Source of the DNA: Enterobacter quasihormaechei
GTDB lineage: Bacteria; Pseudomonadota; Gammaproteobacteria; Enterobacterales; Enterobacteriaceae
Length of the DNA: 64,000 nucleotides
Reading direction: 5' to 3'
Assembly (NCBI RefSeq): GCF_004331385.1
Contig: NZ_SJON01000001.1
Span: 62,001-126,000 of the forward strand
Every line of letters begins with the position of its first letter. Within the stretch, counting starts at the first letter, position 1. The notes beneath the pieces were generated by a model, which worked only from the letters and a program-made list of their open reading frames with translations, searched no databases and was not told the origin of the DNA. Both the position numbers and the translations under genes were made by a program. Positions 19,244 to 29,842 of this stretch are shown one piece after another.

Positions 19244-20539
19244 GTGCTGGAACGTCTGTCATGGAAAAGGCTCGTCTTTGAACTGATCTTATGCTGTATT
19301 CCGGCCCTCATTCTGGGGGCTGTTTTTGGCTATCTGCCGTGGTTTTTACTGGTGGCCGTGACGGGACTGCTCGTCTGGCATTTCTGGAATTTACTGCGCC
19401 TGTCATGGTGGCTATGGGTCGACAGGAGTATGACACCTCCGCCGGGAAGCGGGAGTTGGGAGCCGCTGCTCTACGGCCTGCACCAGATGCAGATGCGTAA
19501 TAAAAAGCGCCGTCGTGAGCTGGGAAGCCTGATCAAACGCTTTCGCAGCGGCGCGGAGTCGCTGCCGGACGCGGTGATCCTGACGACGGAAGAAGGGACC
19601 ATCTTCTGGTGTAATGGCCTCGCGCAACAGCTGCTGGGCCTGCGCTGGCCGGATGATAACGGCCAAAATATCCTTAACCTTCTGCGTTATCCCGAGTTCA
19701 CGCTGTATCTGAAAAAGCGCGATTTTACCCGTCCGCATAACCTTAAGCTCAACAACGGTCGTCATCTGGAAATCCGCGTGATGCCCTACAGCGATCGGCA
19801 GTGGCTGATGGTGGCGCGTGACGTAACCCAGATGCACCAGCTTGAGGGCGCGCGCCGTAACTTCTTTGCTAACGTCAGTCACGAGCTGCGTACGCCGCTG
19901 ACGGTGCTTCAGGGCTACCTTGAGATGATGCAGGAACAAACGCTGGAGGGGGCGCCGCGTGAGAAAGCGCTGCATACCATGCGGGAGCAGACGTTCCGCA
20001 TGGAAGGGCTGGTCAAACAGCTGCTGACGCTTTCAAAGATTGAGGCAGCCCCGTCGCTGGCGCTAAACGACATCATTGACGTGCCGATGATGCTGCGGGT
20101 GGTAGAGCGCGAGGCCCAAACGCTGAGCCATAATCAGCACACGCTGGCTTTTGACGTTGATAACACGCTGAAAGTGCTTGGCAGTGAAGATGAGTTGCGC
20201 AGTGCTATCTCAAACCTGGTGTATAACGCCGTGAACCATACCCCGCAAGGGACGCATATTACGGTGCGCTGGCAGCATACCCCGGCGGGCGCTGAATTTA
20301 GCGTCGAGGACAACGGCCCGGGGATTGGGCCAGAACATCTCCCGCGTCTTACCGAACGGTTCTACCGGGTGGATAAAGCGCGCTCGCGGCAGACCGGGGG
20401 GAGCGGGCTGGGGCTGGCAATCGTGAAGCATGCGGTGAGCCACCACGACAGCCGTCTTGATATCGAAAGTACTCTGGGTAAGGGCACGCGCTTCAGCTTC
20501 GTGCTTCCGGAACGATTAATTGCCAAAAAAAGCGCCTGA
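19244..20539 (+). CDS. phoR: PhoR, phosphate sensor histidine kinase
   Basis: PhoR phosphorylates PhoB when the Pst transporter signals low phosphate. The 431-residue protein has two N-terminal membrane segments (about 10-28 and 33-52), a PAS domain (about 100-195), the phospho-acceptor His in [10 protein letters not shown] near residue 213, and the ATPase N box ([10 protein letters not shown]) and G boxes ([16 protein letters not shown]). It starts with GTG at 19244. A strong terminator follows. Confidence 0.98.
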   Translation: MLERLSWKRLVFELILCCIPALILGAVFGYLPWFLLVAVTGLLVWHFWNLLRLSWWLWVDRSMTPPPGSGSWEPLLYGLHQMQMRNKKRRRELGSLIKRFRSGAESLPDAVILTTEEGTIFWCNGLAQQLLGLRWPDDNGQNILNLLRYPEFTLYLKKRDFTRPHNLKLNNGRHLEIRVMPYSDRQWLMVARDVTQMHQLEGARRNFFANVSHELRTPLTVLQGYLEMMQEQTLEGAPREKALHTMREQTFRMEGLVKQLLTLSKIEAAPSLALNDIIDVPMMLRVVEREAQTLSHNQHTLAFDVDNTLKVLGSEDELRSAISNLVYNAVNHTPQGTHITVRWQHTPAGAEFSVEDNGPGIGPEHLPRLTERFYRVDKARSRQTGGSGLGLAIVKHAVSHHDSRLDIESTLGKGTRFSFVLPERLIAKKSA

Positions 20540-20565
20540 CGGCAGGTGTGTCAGTTTACCTTTCC

Positions 20566-20596
20566 ACGGGCCAGCACTTGCTGGCCCGTTTGCTTT
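20566..20596 (+). terminator. Terminator of phoBR
   Basis: A perfect 11-bp stem ACGGGCCAGCA / TGCTGGCCCGT with a two-base spacer is followed by TTGCTTTG. It lies 26 bases after the phoR stop. Confidence 0.75.
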
Positions 20597-20948
20597 GCAG
20601 TCAAGCGAAACGCGGCTGAATATTATACGGCTGCTGCTTTTTTGTTCGCATGATTAGCCATGAGTTTTTCTTATACATGGCATATTATTTTGGTCTGCAT
20701 TTTCATGCTGGCATATTGTTCTGGTTTTACGATCCCTCCTTGCCTTTAAACGTTATAAGCGTTTAAATTGCCCCCCATATACTGTCAGACCGACTGTATA
20801 TGCGTGGTAAATCGAAAAACTATTCTTCTCCACGCCAGGACGGGAGCATATCCCGCTGAAATTGAGCAAATTTTCCGCTGCATTGTCCCGTCAGGGATGG
20901 CGAAAATCTCAACGTTTTCAACACCACATCCACAGGCAGTAAGGTTTT
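20590..20948 (+). promoter_or_regulatory. Long brnQ leader with two inverted repeats
   Basis: The 409-base gap between phoR and brnQ has no gene that I can support. After the phoR terminator it holds two palindromes: TTTAAACG-N7-CGTTTAAA (20745-20767, perfect 8-bp arms) and CATATACTGTC-AGACC-GACTGTATATG (20776-20802, one mismatch in 11-bp arms). They lie 147-204 bases before the brnQ ATG and could be operators or parts of a structured leader. No known regulator is assigned. Confidence 0.45.
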
Positions 20949-22268
20949 ATGACCCATCACTTGAAATCGCGTGACATTATCGCGCTGGGCTTTATGACAT
21001 TTGCGCTGTTCGTTGGCGCAGGCAACATCATTTTCCCGCCAATGGTTGGCTTACAGGCGGGTGAACACGTCTGGACGGCTGCGTTTGGCTTCCTGCTGAC
21101 TGCCGTGGGTCTACCGGTACTGACCGTCATCGCGCTGGCGAAAGTGGGCGGCGGTGTGGACAGCCTCAGCACCCCGATTGGCAAAGTGGCCGGCGTTCTG
21201 CTGGCAACCGTCTGCTATCTGGCCGTTGGCCCGCTGTTCGCAACCCCGCGTACGGCGACCGTCTCCTTTGAAGTGGGTATCGCTCCGCTGACCGGTGACG
21301 GCGCGATGCCGCTGTTTATTTACAGCCTGATTTACTTCGCCATCGTGATTCTGGTTTCTCTCTATCCGGGCAAACTGCTGGATACCGTAGGTAACTTCCT
21401 GGCACCGCTGAAAATTGTGGCGCTGATCGTGCTGGCGGTTGCGGCTATCGTCTGGCCTGCGGGTCCTATCAGCTCCGCGATGGACGCGTATGAGAACGCG
21501 GCGTTCTCAAACGGTTTCGTGAATGGCTATCTGACGATGGATACGCTCGGCGCGATGGTGTTTGGTATTGTTATCGTTAACGCCGCGCGTTCTCGCGGTG
21601 TGACCGAAGCGCGTCTGCTGACCCGCTACACCATCTGGGCTGGCCTGATGGCCGGTGTCGGCCTGACGCTGCTGTATCTGGCGCTGTTCCGTCTGGGGTC
21701 AGATAGCGCAACGCTGGTCGATCAGAGCGCAAACGGCGCGGCGATCCTGCATGCTTACGTGCAGCACACCTTTGGTGGGGCAGGCAGCATGCTGCTGGCA
21801 GCGCTGATTTTCCTCGCGTGCCTGGTGACGGCGGTGGGCCTGACCTGCGCCTGTGCAGAGTTCTTCGCCCAGTATCTGCCGCTCTCTTACCGCACGCTGG
21901 TGTTTATCCTCGGCATCTTCTCCATGGCGGTGTCGAACCTCGGTCTGAGCCACCTAATTCAGGTGTCCATTCCGGTGCTGACGGCGATCTATCCGCCATG
22001 TATCGTGCTGGTCGTGCTGAGCTTCACGCGTCCGTGGTGGCATAACTCTACGCGAATTATTGCGCCAACCATGTTTATCAGCCTGATTTTTGGTATCCTT
22101 GACGGGATCAAAGCATCAGCATTTGCAGAAATCCTGCCAGCCTGGACACAGCGTCTGCCGCTGTCCGAGCAGGGCCTGGCCTGGCTGATGCCTTCCGTTG
22201 TTGCGCTGGTTCTGGCGATAGTTTGGGACCGTGCTGCCGGGCGTCAGGTAACCTCCAACGCCCATTAA
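20949..22268 (+). CDS. brnQ: BrnQ, branched-chain amino acid transporter (LIV-II)
   Basis: BrnQ is a cation-coupled symporter for leucine, isoleucine and valine in the inner membrane. The 439-residue protein has about 12 membrane segments and the family motifs [14 protein letters not shown] near the N-terminus and [18 protein letters not shown] at 20949 is preceded by AGTAAGG. It has a long leader of its own and a strong terminator behind it. Confidence 0.97.
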   Translation: MTHHLKSRDIIALGFMTFALFVGAGNIIFPPMVGLQAGEHVWTAAFGFLLTAVGLPVLTVIALAKVGGGVDSLSTPIGKVAGVLLATVCYLAVGPLFATPRTATVSFEVGIAPLTGDGAMPLFIYSLIYFAIVILVSLYPGKLLDTVGNFLAPLKIVALIVLAVAAIVWPAGPISSAMDAYENAAFSNGFVNGYLTMDTLGAMVFGIVIVNAARSRGVTEARLLTRYTIWAGLMAGVGLTLLYLALFRLGSDSATLVDQSANGAAILHAYVQHTFGGAGSMLLAALIFLACLVTAVGLTCACAEFFAQYLPLSYRTLVFILGIFSMAVSNLGLSHLIQVSIPVLTAIYPPCIVLVVLSFTRPWWHNSTRIIAPTMFISLIFGILDGIKASAFAEILPAWTQRLPLSEQGLAWLMPSVVALVLAIVWDRAAGRQVTSNAH

Positions 22269-22290
22269 TCAACGGCAACAAATTGTTTAA

Positions 22291-22327
22291 CCACGGGGCT
22301 TAAGGCCCCGTGGTTTTTTGTTTTTTT
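22291..22327 (+). terminator. Terminator of brnQ
   Basis: The stem CCACGGGGC / GCCCCGTGG with a short TTAAG loop is followed by a run of 6 T, G and 7 T. It ends 22 bases before proY. Confidence 0.9.
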
Positions 22328-22349
22328 CGTGTTGAATGGCAAGATTTTA

Positions 22350-23723
22350 ATGGAAAGCACTAACAAACTTAAACGTGGATTGAGCACCCGCCACATCCGC
22401 TTTATGGCGCTGGGCTCGGCTATCGGCACCGGTCTTTTTTATGGCTCGGCAGATGCCATCAAAATGGCCGGTCCAAGCGTTCTGCTGGCCTACATCATCG
22501 GCGGCGCCGCGGCTTATATCATCATGCGCGCGCTGGGTGAGATGTCGGTTCACAACCCGTCTGCCAGCTCGTTTTCACGCTACGCGCAGGAAAACCTGGG
22601 CCCGCTGGCCGGTTTTATCACCGGCTGGACCTACTGCTTCGAAATCCTGATTGTCGCGATTGCTGACGTAACGGCGTTTGGCATCTATATGGGGGTCTGG
22701 TTCCCCGCCGTGCCGCACTGGATCTGGGTGCTGAGCGTGGTACTGATCATCTGCGCCGTTAACCTGATGAGCGTGAAGGTGTTTGGCGAGCTGGAGTTCT
22801 GGTTCTCCTTCTTCAAGGTTGCGACCATTATCATCATGATCCTCGCCGGTTTCGGCATTATCATCTGGGGTATCGGCAACGGCGGGCAGCCAACCGGCAT
22901 CCATAACCTGTGGAGCAACGGCGGCTTCTTCAGCAACGGCTGGCTTGGGATGGTCATGTCGCTTCAGATGGTCATGTTCGCCTATGGCGGTATCGAGATT
23001 ATCGGCATTACCGCCGGGGAAGCGAAAGACCCTGAGAAGTCCATTCCGCGCGCCATTAACTCGGTGCCGATGCGCATCCTGGTGTTCTATGTGGGCACGC
23101 TGTTTGTGATTATGTCCATCTACCCGTGGAACCAGGTGGGCACCAACGGCAGCCCGTTTGTTCTGACCTTCCAGCATATGGGCATTGCGTTTGCGGCCAG
23201 TATTCTCAACTTTGTGGTGCTGACCGCCTCGCTGTCGGCCATCAACAGTGACGTGTTCGGCGTGGGCCGCATGCTGCACGGCATGGCGGAGCAGGGCAGC
23301 GCGCCGAAGGTGTTTGCCAAAACGTCGCGTCGCGGCACTCCGTGGGTAACGGTGCTGGTGATGACCGTGGCGCTGCTGTTCTCGGTCTACCTGAACTACA
23401 TCATGCCGGAGAACGTCTTCCTGGTAATCGCGTCGCTGGCGACCTTCGCCACCGTGTGGGTGTGGATCATGATCCTGCTGTCGCAGATTGCGTTCCGTCG
23501 CCGCCTGTCGCCAGAAGAGGCCAAAGCGCTCAAGTTCAAAGTGCCGGGGGGCGTGCCAACGACCATCGTCGGCCTCATCTTCCTGGTCTTCATCATTGGC
23601 CTGATTGGTTATCACCCGGATACCCGTATCTCCCTGTACGTGGGCTTCGCGTGGATCGTCCTGCTGCTGGTGGGCTGGATGTTTAAATGCCGCCGCGACC
23701 GTCAGCTGGCGGAAGCAGAGTAA
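22350..23723 (+). CDS. proY: ProY, amino acid permease (cryptic proline transporter type)
   Basis: ProY is a 12-segment APC-family permease of the inner membrane. In E. coli and Salmonella it can carry proline but is normally silent; recent work links ProY to histidine in E. coli, which I recall only loosely. The 457-residue protein starts [19 protein letters not shown], with [13 protein letters not shown] in the first segment. ATG at 22350 is set by homology; its ribosome-binding site is weak, consistent with low expression. Confidence 0.95.
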   Translation: MESTNKLKRGLSTRHIRFMALGSAIGTGLFYGSADAIKMAGPSVLLAYIIGGAAAYIIMRALGEMSVHNPSASSFSRYAQENLGPLAGFITGWTYCFEILIVAIADVTAFGIYMGVWFPAVPHWIWVLSVVLIICAVNLMSVKVFGELEFWFSFFKVATIIIMILAGFGIIIWGIGNGGQPTGIHNLWSNGGFFSNGWLGMVMSLQMVMFAYGGIEIIGITAGEAKDPEKSIPRAINSVPMRILVFYVGTLFVIMSIYPWNQVGTNGSPFVLTFQHMGIAFAASILNFVVLTASLSAINSDVFGVGRMLHGMAEQGSAPKVFAKTSRRGTPWVTVLVMTVALLFSVYLNYIMPENVFLVIASLATFATVWVWIMILLSQIAFRRRLSPEEAKALKFKVPGGVPTTIVGLIFLVFIIGLIGYHPDTRISLYVGFAWIVLLLVGWMFKCRRDRQLAEAE

Positions 23724-23731
23724 GATAAAAA

Positions 23732-23763
23732 TGCCGGGTGGCGCTGCGCTTACCCGGCCTACA
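23732..23763. repeat. Single REP element
   Basis: TGCCGGGTGGCGCTGCGCTT followed by ACCCGGCCTAC is a typical enterobacterial REP palindrome. It lies ten bases after the proY stop, with no inverted partner beside it. Confidence 0.85.
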
Positions 23764-23786
23764 CGCCCTTTTGCCCCGGCAAAAAG

Positions 23787-23809
23787 TCTCATCCCCCGTC
23801 CTCCTCCCC
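23787..23809 (-). promoter_or_regulatory. Two MalT boxes upstream of malZ
   Basis: On the minus strand GGGGAGGAGG (23800-23809) matches the MalT consensus GGGGA(T/G)GAGG exactly, and GGGGATGAGA (23787-23796) matches in nine of ten bases. They lie about 80-100 bases before malZ, which MalT activates in E. coli. Confidence 0.85.
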
Positions 23810-23887
23810 CAATAAATTCCGTCATGGTGAGCTAACCTTAACAACCCTGTGGCAAGGTGACGTCAATTTCATCAAAGGGGATTCGTG

Positions 23888-25705
23888 ATGTTAAACGCCT
23901 GGCACCTTCCGGTTGCCCCATTTGTTAAGCAAAACAAAGACAACCTTGTGATTACGCTCTGGCTGGCGGGGGAAAATCAGCCTGAACGCGTGACGCTGCG
24001 CGCCGAAGTGGATAATGAAGAAACGTCGCTGAAAATGCACAAAGTGCGCAGCCAGCCGCAGCCGGGCATCACGGCGTGGCGGGCAAATATCGATTTGCGC
24101 AGCGGGCAGCCGCGACGCCGTTACGGCTTTAAGCTGCTGTGGAATAACCGTCAGCTGTGGTTTACCCCGCAGGGATTTAGCCGTTTTCCGCCCGCGCGCC
24201 TGGAGCAGTTTGCTGTGGACTGCCCCGATAGCGGCCCGCAGTGGGTTAACGATCAGGTCTTTTACCAGATTTTCCCGGACCGCTTTGCGCGTTCTGAAAA
24301 GCGCACCGCCGAGCAGGACAAGATCTACTACCATCATGCGGTCGGTCACGACATCATCCTGAAAAAATGGGATGAGCCGCTGACCGCCCAGGCGGGGGGA
24401 TCGACCTTTTACGGCGGCGATCTCGACGGTATCAGCGAAAAACTGCCGTACCTGAAAACGCTCGGCGTGACGGCGCTCTACCTGAACCCGGTGTTTAAAG
24501 CGCCAAGCGTACACAAATACGATACTCAGGATTATCGCCACGTTGACGAGCAGTTTGGCGGTGACGAGGCGCTGCTGCGGCTGCGTCACAACACGCAAAA
24601 AGAAGGTATGCGTCTGATCCTCGATGGTGTGTTCAACCACAGCGGGGATTCTCACGGCTGGTTTGATCGTCACAATCAGTCGATGGGGGGCGCTTGCCAT
24701 AATCCTGACTCACCGCAGCGTGACTGGTACAGTTTTGACGAGGAGGGTCGCGCTCTGGACTGGCTGGGCTACCCGAGCCTGCCGAAGCTTGATTTCCAGT
24801 CGCCCTCGCTGGTGAATGAGATCTACGGCGGGGAAGACAGCATCGTGCGCCACTGGCTCAAGGCGCCGTGGAATATGGACGGCTGGCGGCTGGACGTGGT
24901 GCATATGCTGGGGGAAGCGGGTGGGGCGCGAAATAATCTACAGCATGTCGCCGCCATTACCCGCTCGGCAAAAATGGCCCGCCCGGAGGCATTCGTTTTC
25001 GGGGAGCACTTTGGCGACGCGCGCCAGTGGTTGCAGGCAGATGCGGAAGACGCGGCGATGAACTATCGCGGCTTCACCTTCCCGCTGTGGGGGTTCCTCG
25101 CAAACACCGATATCTCTTACGATCCGCAGCATATTGACGCCGAAACCTGCATGGCGTGGATGGAGAACTATCGCGCCAGCCTTTCGCATCAGCAGCAGCT
25201 GCGGATGTTCAACCAGCTCGACAGCCACGATACCGCGCGCTTTAAGTCGCTGCTGGGTAAAGATGTGGCGCGCCTGCCGCTGGCGGTGACCTGGCTCTTC
25301 ACCTGGCCGGGCGTACCCTGCATCTACTATGGCGATGAAGTCGGGCTGGACGGCAACAACGATCCGTTCTGCCGTAAAACCTTCCCGTGGGAGCCTGAAA
25401 AGCAGGATCAGGAGCTGTTCAGCCTGTACCAGCGCATGGCGACGCTGCGCAAGCAGAGCCAGGCCCTGCGCTACGGGGGCTGTCAGGTGATGTACGCCCA
25501 CGATAACGTGGTGGTGTTTGTCCGCGTCTATAACCAGCAGCGCGTGCTGGTCGCAATCAACCGGGGCGAGGCGTGCGAAGTCGTGCTGGACAATTCCCCG
25601 CTGCTGGCCGGTAAAACGTGGAAGAGTAAAGAGGGCAAAGCGACGTTCCAGGAGAGCGTGCTCACGCTTCCCGCTATCTCTGCGGCGGTCTGGTTCGGCG
25701 GTTAA
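23888..25705 (+). CDS. malZ: Maltodextrin glucosidase
   Basis: MalZ is a cytoplasmic GH13 enzyme that removes glucose from the reducing end of short maltodextrins. The 605-residue protein has an N-terminal beta domain (1-110), the barrel with [16 protein letters not shown], the nucleophile Asp in [10 protein letters not shown], the acid Glu in FGEHFGD and the third acid in [13 protein letters not shown] at 23888 follows AGGGG; a GTG one codon upstream is possible. Two MalT boxes upstream place it in the maltose regulon. Confidence 0.96.
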   Translation: MLNAWHLPVAPFVKQNKDNLVITLWLAGENQPERVTLRAEVDNEETSLKMHKVRSQPQPGITAWRANIDLRSGQPRRRYGFKLLWNNRQLWFTPQGFSRFPPARLEQFAVDCPDSGPQWVNDQVFYQIFPDRFARSEKRTAEQDKIYYHHAVGHDIILKKWDEPLTAQAGGSTFYGGDLDGISEKLPYLKTLGVTALYLNPVFKAPSVHKYDTQDYRHVDEQFGGDEALLRLRHNTQKEGMRLILDGVFNHSGDSHGWFDRHNQSMGGACHNPDSPQRDWYSFDEEGRALDWLGYPSLPKLDFQSPSLVNEIYGGEDSIVRHWLKAPWNMDGWRLDVVHMLGEAGGARNNLQHVAAITRSAKMARPEAFVFGEHFGDARQWLQADAEDAAMNYRGFTFPLWGFLANTDISYDPQHIDAETCMAWMENYRASLSHQQQLRMFNQLDSHDTARFKSLLGKDVARLPLAVTWLFTWPGVPCIYYGDEVGLDGNNDPFCRKTFPWEPEKQDQELFSLYQRMATLRKQSQALRYGGCQVMYAHDNVVVFVRVYNQQRVLVAINRGEACEVVLDNSPLLAGKTWKSKEGKATFQESVLTLPAISAAVWFGG

Positions 25706-25796
25706 CCGCAGGCAGAAGGGTTTTCACCTTTTAAGATGGCGCAAATGCAACTATTTGTGTCAATCTTAACGGATCGTTTACGGTGAAGGTGGAAAC

Positions 25797-28418
25797 ATGG
25801 ACGAGCTTTACATCCTTGGCTGTTTGTTCCTGGTTTTTGCGCTGGTAGTGGCACCCGTGCTGGCGGTTATCGGCTTTAACCGAAGCACGGCGGCGAAGCA
25901 GGAGATCGCCCGGCTTCGCCAGCGCATTGAGGCGCTTGAGCAGCGTGGTGTGGCTGAAAAAGTGCCGGAGCCGGTGCAGGCCGTCACGCCGGTGGAGGAA
26001 CCAGCGGCAGAGGCCGTTACCGCACCTGTCGATCCCTGGCGTCCCGAACCGCCCGTCACCGAAGCAAAACCTGCACCTGTACGGGCGACGAAACGGCCTT
26101 CTGCCTTTGGCGGCATTCTCTCCTCGCTGACGCGCTGGTTCATGCAGGGCAATCCGCTGGCGAAGCTGGGGATTGTGCTGCTCTTCCTGGGGCTCTCTTT
26201 CCTGCTGCGCTATACCGTTGAACATTCACTGTTCCCGCTTGAGCTGCGCCTTGCCGCCACGGCGCTGTTTGCCATGGTTCTGCTGGTCATTGGCTGGCGG
26301 CTGCGGCACAGGCAGCGTATCTATGCCCTTATTCTCCAGGGCGGGGCGACCGGCGTACTCTACCTGACCGTCTTTGGCGCATTCCGGCTGTGGCAGATGC
26401 TGCCGATGACCCTGGCGTTTGCGCTGCTGGTGGTGATTTGCGCGGCGAGCGTTGGGCTGGCCGTTCTGCAAAGGGCCCTGAGCCTTGCCATGCTGGCGAG
26501 CCTCGGCGGATATCTCGCCCCGCTGCTTCTGTCGACGGGCGGGGGAAGCTTTGTGGCGCTGTTCTCCTTCTATCTTCTGCTGTCCATCGGCATTCTCGTC
26601 ATCAGCATCTGGCAGCACTGGCGCGAGCTCAATCTGCTCGGGCTGCTCTTTACGTTCGGCGTTGGCGGCTTGTGGGGGCTGAGCGACTACCAGCCTGAAG
26701 ACTACGTCATCTGCCAACTGTTTCTGATCGCCAATACGCTGATTTTCGGCGTGTTTAGCGTGGCGCTGTCGCTGCGGGCGCAGGAAAAGGGCAAGCAGAT
26801 TATTGACGGCGTACTGCTGTTTGCCCCGCCGCTGGTGGGGTTTGGGATGCAGTACGGCATGACCTCGCACTGGACGTACGGCCCGGCGCTCAGCGCGCTG
26901 GGCTACGGTGCGTTTTACCTCTCGCTGGCGTTTCTCGCGCTGCGGCGTTACCCCTCCATCGGACGACCGCTGGTTATGGCGGCGCTGGCGATTGGCGGCG
27001 GGTTTGCCACGCTTGCCATCCCGCTGGCGCTGTCGGCACGCTGGACGGCAATGGCCTGGGCGCTGGAAGGGCTGGGCATCCTGTGGCTGGGCGTACAACA
27101 GCAGCAGCGGCGCATGAGTTATAGCGGGACGGCGCTGCTGGTCCTGGCGCTCGGCAGCGCCATGTGGGCGCAGATGAACGGCGTCACATCGCTGAGCCTG
27201 CTGCTGATCTTCGCGGTGCTCAGCCTCTGCTGGCTGGCTGCGGCCTGGCTGTGGCGGAAAATCGCGCTGCCGGGCAGCTGGACGCTGCCGGGCAGCTGGA
27301 CGCTGCTGGCCGGCGGGCTGCTGTTCTGGCTGGTGGCGCTGGTGGGCGCGTCGCAGCTGATCCTCAAGCCGGAGTTAGCGGTTCTGGCGGGCGTGCTGGC
27401 GCTGACGGCGGTGTCGGCCTGGGGCTGGCGGCAAATTGCCGCGCGTCTGGCATGGCGGGAGCTGGATGCCAGTAAATGGCTGCTGTGGCCGATGATGCTG
27501 CTGATGGTGCTGTATCAGGTCTCGCACCAGCAGATCCTGGCGGCCGGCTGGGCAAATCTGGCCTGGTGTATTGCGTTTCCTGCCGCCCTGATGCTGCTGC
27601 GGCGCGACGAAGAAAAACGTCTTCCACGCCTGTCGATGGGGCTGCACCTGTCGCTGTTGTGGATGATTTTGCTGACGCTGGGCGCTGAGCTTTACTGGTT
27701 TGCCCGCTCCCTGCCGTGGGGGATGGCGGCCTGGGGAAGCGGCATCGCCATGGCTGTTGGCGGTGGGGTGATTATGATGCTCTCCGCGGCCGTTCAGCAT
27801 CGCGCGTGGCCGTTCCGGGTCTGGCCTGCACTCTATGCCTGTCTTAGCATGATACCGGTGGTTGTGGTGCTCCTGGTATTGCTGGTGATCACCAATTTCC
27901 AGGACGGCGTGGTCTATCGTCAGACCTGGCTGCCGCTGGTGAACCCGCTTGAGGAAGGGGCGGCGTTTGCCCTGCTGGGGCTGGTGGTCTTCTATCGGGC
28001 CGTGGATCGCTACTATCCGGCATCGCTTGCGCAGTCCCGACCGTGGCCCGCCGTTGCGCTGATGGCGCTTGGCTTCTGGTGGCTTAACGGCGCGCTGCTG
28101 CGCGCGCTGGCGTGGTACGGCGAGGTGGCCTGGAACATGGAATCATTGTGGCATTCGCGGCTTATTCAGACCACCTTTGCCCTGTTCTGGATGTTCTGCG
28201 CGCTGGTGGTGATGATCCGCGCCACCCGTCGGGCCTCCCGCCAGCAGTGGCTTGGCGGTGCGACGCTGCTGGGCGTGGTCATGCTCAAGCTGATGCTGGT
28301 GGACAGCGCGGGCGGAGGCGGCCTGGCGCGCGCCATCGCGTTTATTGGCGTGGCGATCCTGGTCCTGATTGTGGGCTATTTCTCGCCGCTACCGCCTAAA
28401 GCAGGAGAAGAAAAATGA
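25797..28418 (+). CDS. DUF2339 polytopic membrane protein
   Basis: This is an 873-residue inner-membrane protein. It has an N-terminal membrane anchor (about 3-25), a short coiled coil (EIARLRQRIEALEQRG, about 34-49), a proline- and alanine-rich linker to about residue 105, then some 25 hydrophobic segments to the C-terminus. This layout matches the DUF2339 family. The next gene (DUF3999) overlaps it by four bases (ATGA), so the two are translationally coupled. E. coli K-12 has neither gene here. A perfect 18-bp tandem duplication (27267-27302) repeats six residues in one loop. Function is unknown; an envelope or surface-polymer role is a guess. Confidence 0.8.
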   Translation: MDELYILGCLFLVFALVVAPVLAVIGFNRSTAAKQEIARLRQRIEALEQRGVAEKVPEPVQAVTPVEEPAAEAVTAPVDPWRPEPPVTEAKPAPVRATKRPSAFGGILSSLTRWFMQGNPLAKLGIVLLFLGLSFLLRYTVEHSLFPLELRLAATALFAMVLLVIGWRLRHRQRIYALILQGGATGVLYLTVFGAFRLWQMLPMTLAFALLVVICAASVGLAVLQRALSLAMLASLGGYLAPLLLSTGGGSFVALFSFYLLLSIGILVISIWQHWRELNLLGLLFTFGVGGLWGLSDYQPEDYVICQLFLIANTLIFGVFSVALSLRAQEKGKQIIDGVLLFAPPLVGFGMQYGMTSHWTYGPALSALGYGAFYLSLAFLALRRYPSIGRPLVMAALAIGGGFATLAIPLALSARWTAMAWALEGLGILWLGVQQQQRRMSYSGTALLVLALGSAMWAQMNGVTSLSLLLIFAVLSLCWLAAAWLWRKIALPGSWTLPGSWTLLAGGLLFWLVALVGASQLILKPELAVLAGVLALTAVSAWGWRQIAARLAWRELDASKWLLWPMMLLMVLYQVSHQQILAAGWANLAWCIAFPAALMLLRRDEEKRLPRLSMGLHLSLLWMILLTLGAELYWFARSLPWGMAAWGSGIAMAVGGGVIMMLSAAVQHRAWPFRVWPALYACLSMIPVVVVLLVLLVITNFQDGVVYRQTWLPLVNPLEEGAAFALLGLVVFYRAVDRYYPASLAQSRPWPAVALMALGFWWLNGALLRALAWYGEVAWNMESLWHSRLIQTTFALFWMFCALVVMIRATRRASRQQWLGGATLLGVVMLKLMLVDSAGGGGLARAIAFIGVAILVLIVGYFSPLPPKAGEEK
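27267..27302 (+). repeat. 18-bp tandem duplication inside the DUF2339 gene
   Basis: CTGCCGGGCAGCTGGACG occurs twice head to tail and in frame, giving LPGSWT twice, followed by LL. It looks like a recent slippage event. Confidence 0.9.
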
Positions 28419-29794
28419 AATGGATGAAAGCGGTTGTTTATGCGGCACTGCTGGCCCAGTCCGGTCCGGCGATAAGCGAGAGCGCACCGGCGGAATCCCC
28501 CCGGGATTATGCCTTCGGCCTGTCCCTTGATACCTCAACAGCGTCGCCGTGGTATCGGGTCACGCTGCCGTTGTCCGTTTACCAGCAGAGCACATCGCCC
28601 GATCTGCGCGACGTTCGCGTGTTTAATCAGGCGGGTGAGGCGGTTCCGTTCAGCCTGGTTACCACAACGCGTCCGCAGCCGGCACCGACCACAACGCCTC
28701 TGCGCCTTTTTGCGCTTAACGCCTCGCCGGGCGGGGAAGAAAACAACGGCGAGAAAATTATGCTGCGTGCCAGAAACGGCGTGGAAATTGTGCTGGAAGG
28801 GCAGACAGCAGCGGTGGCTGGACAACACTATCTGCTGACTCTGCCGGAAAACGCGGCTGAGGTTCCGCTCTCTCAGCTCCAGCTGATTTGGGATGCGCCG
28901 CAGGGCTCGTGGCAGGGGACCGCATCGGTCTATTACGGTGAGGATCTGAAAAACTGGTCAACCCTGCGCGAAGAGATGCCGCTGCTGGACGTGATGAGCG
29001 GGCAGGATCGCCTTAAGCTCGACCGCATCGATACCGATCTGGTGTTATCCCCTGAGGCGAATCGTTATCTGCTTCTGGTGCTGAACACGGGGCATTCTGC
29101 CCTGACGCTAACCGGCGTCAACGCCATTAACGCCCCTGCACAGGCGGAATCTGAACACATTAGCCTGGCGGGAGAGGGAGAGCGTGTATCCGAAAGCGAA
29201 GCCGTGTGGCGCTGGACGCATCCGCAACCCCTCAGTGCGATTGGCTTCATGCTGAATGGCGACGGCGTTCTCCCGGTAGAAATAGCCTGGCGGAGTTCGG
29301 ACAAAGATCGGTGGCATACGCTGAAAAAAGAGGTGATCTACCAGCTTGGCGGTAAAACGTCTGAACCCGTTTCGCTTCCGGGCGGGCTGGTCGAGGCGGT
29401 GAAAATTAACGCCCTGAACGCGCGCCTGCCGGAGAACCTGCCGGTCGTGACCGGGCAACGCGTGCGCTACGATCTGGTGTTCAACGCGCAGGGAAGAGGG
29501 CCGTACCTGCTCGCGTGGGGGAACGGGGCCGCTAAACCGGCAAGCGTGGACATAGATATGCTGATCCCGTCCGGGCTGCGTAAGACCTACGATCTGGCAG
29601 CCCTGCCGATGGCCGATACGCTGGAGGCTGTCCCGCTGGGTGGCGAGGCGCGTTTAACCGCGACGTCTGCGGCAGAGCAGGAAAGCCGGATGAAAACGCT
29701 GATTGTCTGGGGCGTACTGATCGCCGGGGTATTGCTGCTTGCGGGGATGGCATGGCGAGTCTGGCGCGAGGTAAAAAAAGACGGCGCCGCATAA
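28415..29794 (+). CDS. DUF3999 membrane-anchored periplasmic protein
   Basis: This is a 459-residue protein with an N-terminal signal peptide (about 1-22), a large beta-rich periplasmic part, and one C-terminal membrane segment (LIVWGVLIAGVLLLAGMAW, about 428-446) followed by a basic tail. It matches the DUF3999 family, which is often found next to DUF2339. Its start overlaps the DUF2339 stop. Function is unknown. The pair probably forms a membrane complex, which is inference from coupling and topology. A bidirectional terminator separates it from the convergent peroxiredoxin gene. Confidence 0.8.
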   Translation: MKWMKAVVYAALLAQSGPAISESAPAESPRDYAFGLSLDTSTASPWYRVTLPLSVYQQSTSPDLRDVRVFNQAGEAVPFSLVTTTRPQPAPTTTPLRLFALNASPGGEENNGEKIMLRARNGVEIVLEGQTAAVAGQHYLLTLPENAAEVPLSQLQLIWDAPQGSWQGTASVYYGEDLKNWSTLREEMPLLDVMSGQDRLKLDRIDTDLVLSPEANRYLLLVLNTGHSALTLTGVNAINAPAQAESEHISLAGEGERVSESEAVWRWTHPQPLSAIGFMLNGDGVLPVEIAWRSSDKDRWHTLKKEVIYQLGGKTSEPVSLPGGLVEAVKINALNARLPENLPVVTGQRVRYDLVFNAQGRGPYLLAWGNGAAKPASVDIDMLIPSGLRKTYDLAALPMADTLEAVPLGGEARLTATSAAEQESRMKTLIVWGVLIAGVLLLAGMAWRVWREVKKDGAA

Positions 29795-29800
29795 GGCATA

Positions 29801-29827
29801 AAAAAACCCGCGTATTCGCGGGTTTTT
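29801..29827. terminator. Bidirectional terminator
   Basis: AAAAAACCCGCG-TATT-CGCGGGTTTTT is a perfect stem with an A-run before and a T-run after. It serves the DUF3999 gene rightwards and the peroxiredoxin gene leftwards. Confidence 0.85.
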
Positions 29828-29842
29828 CGAAAACCGTGCCGA

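Noticed and set aside
22575..23825. Long antisense frame (416 codons) opposite proY
   Set aside because: It mirrors codon bias of a highly conserved permease, is rich in His, Asp and Gln with no membrane or domain pattern, and has no ribosome-binding site or family match.
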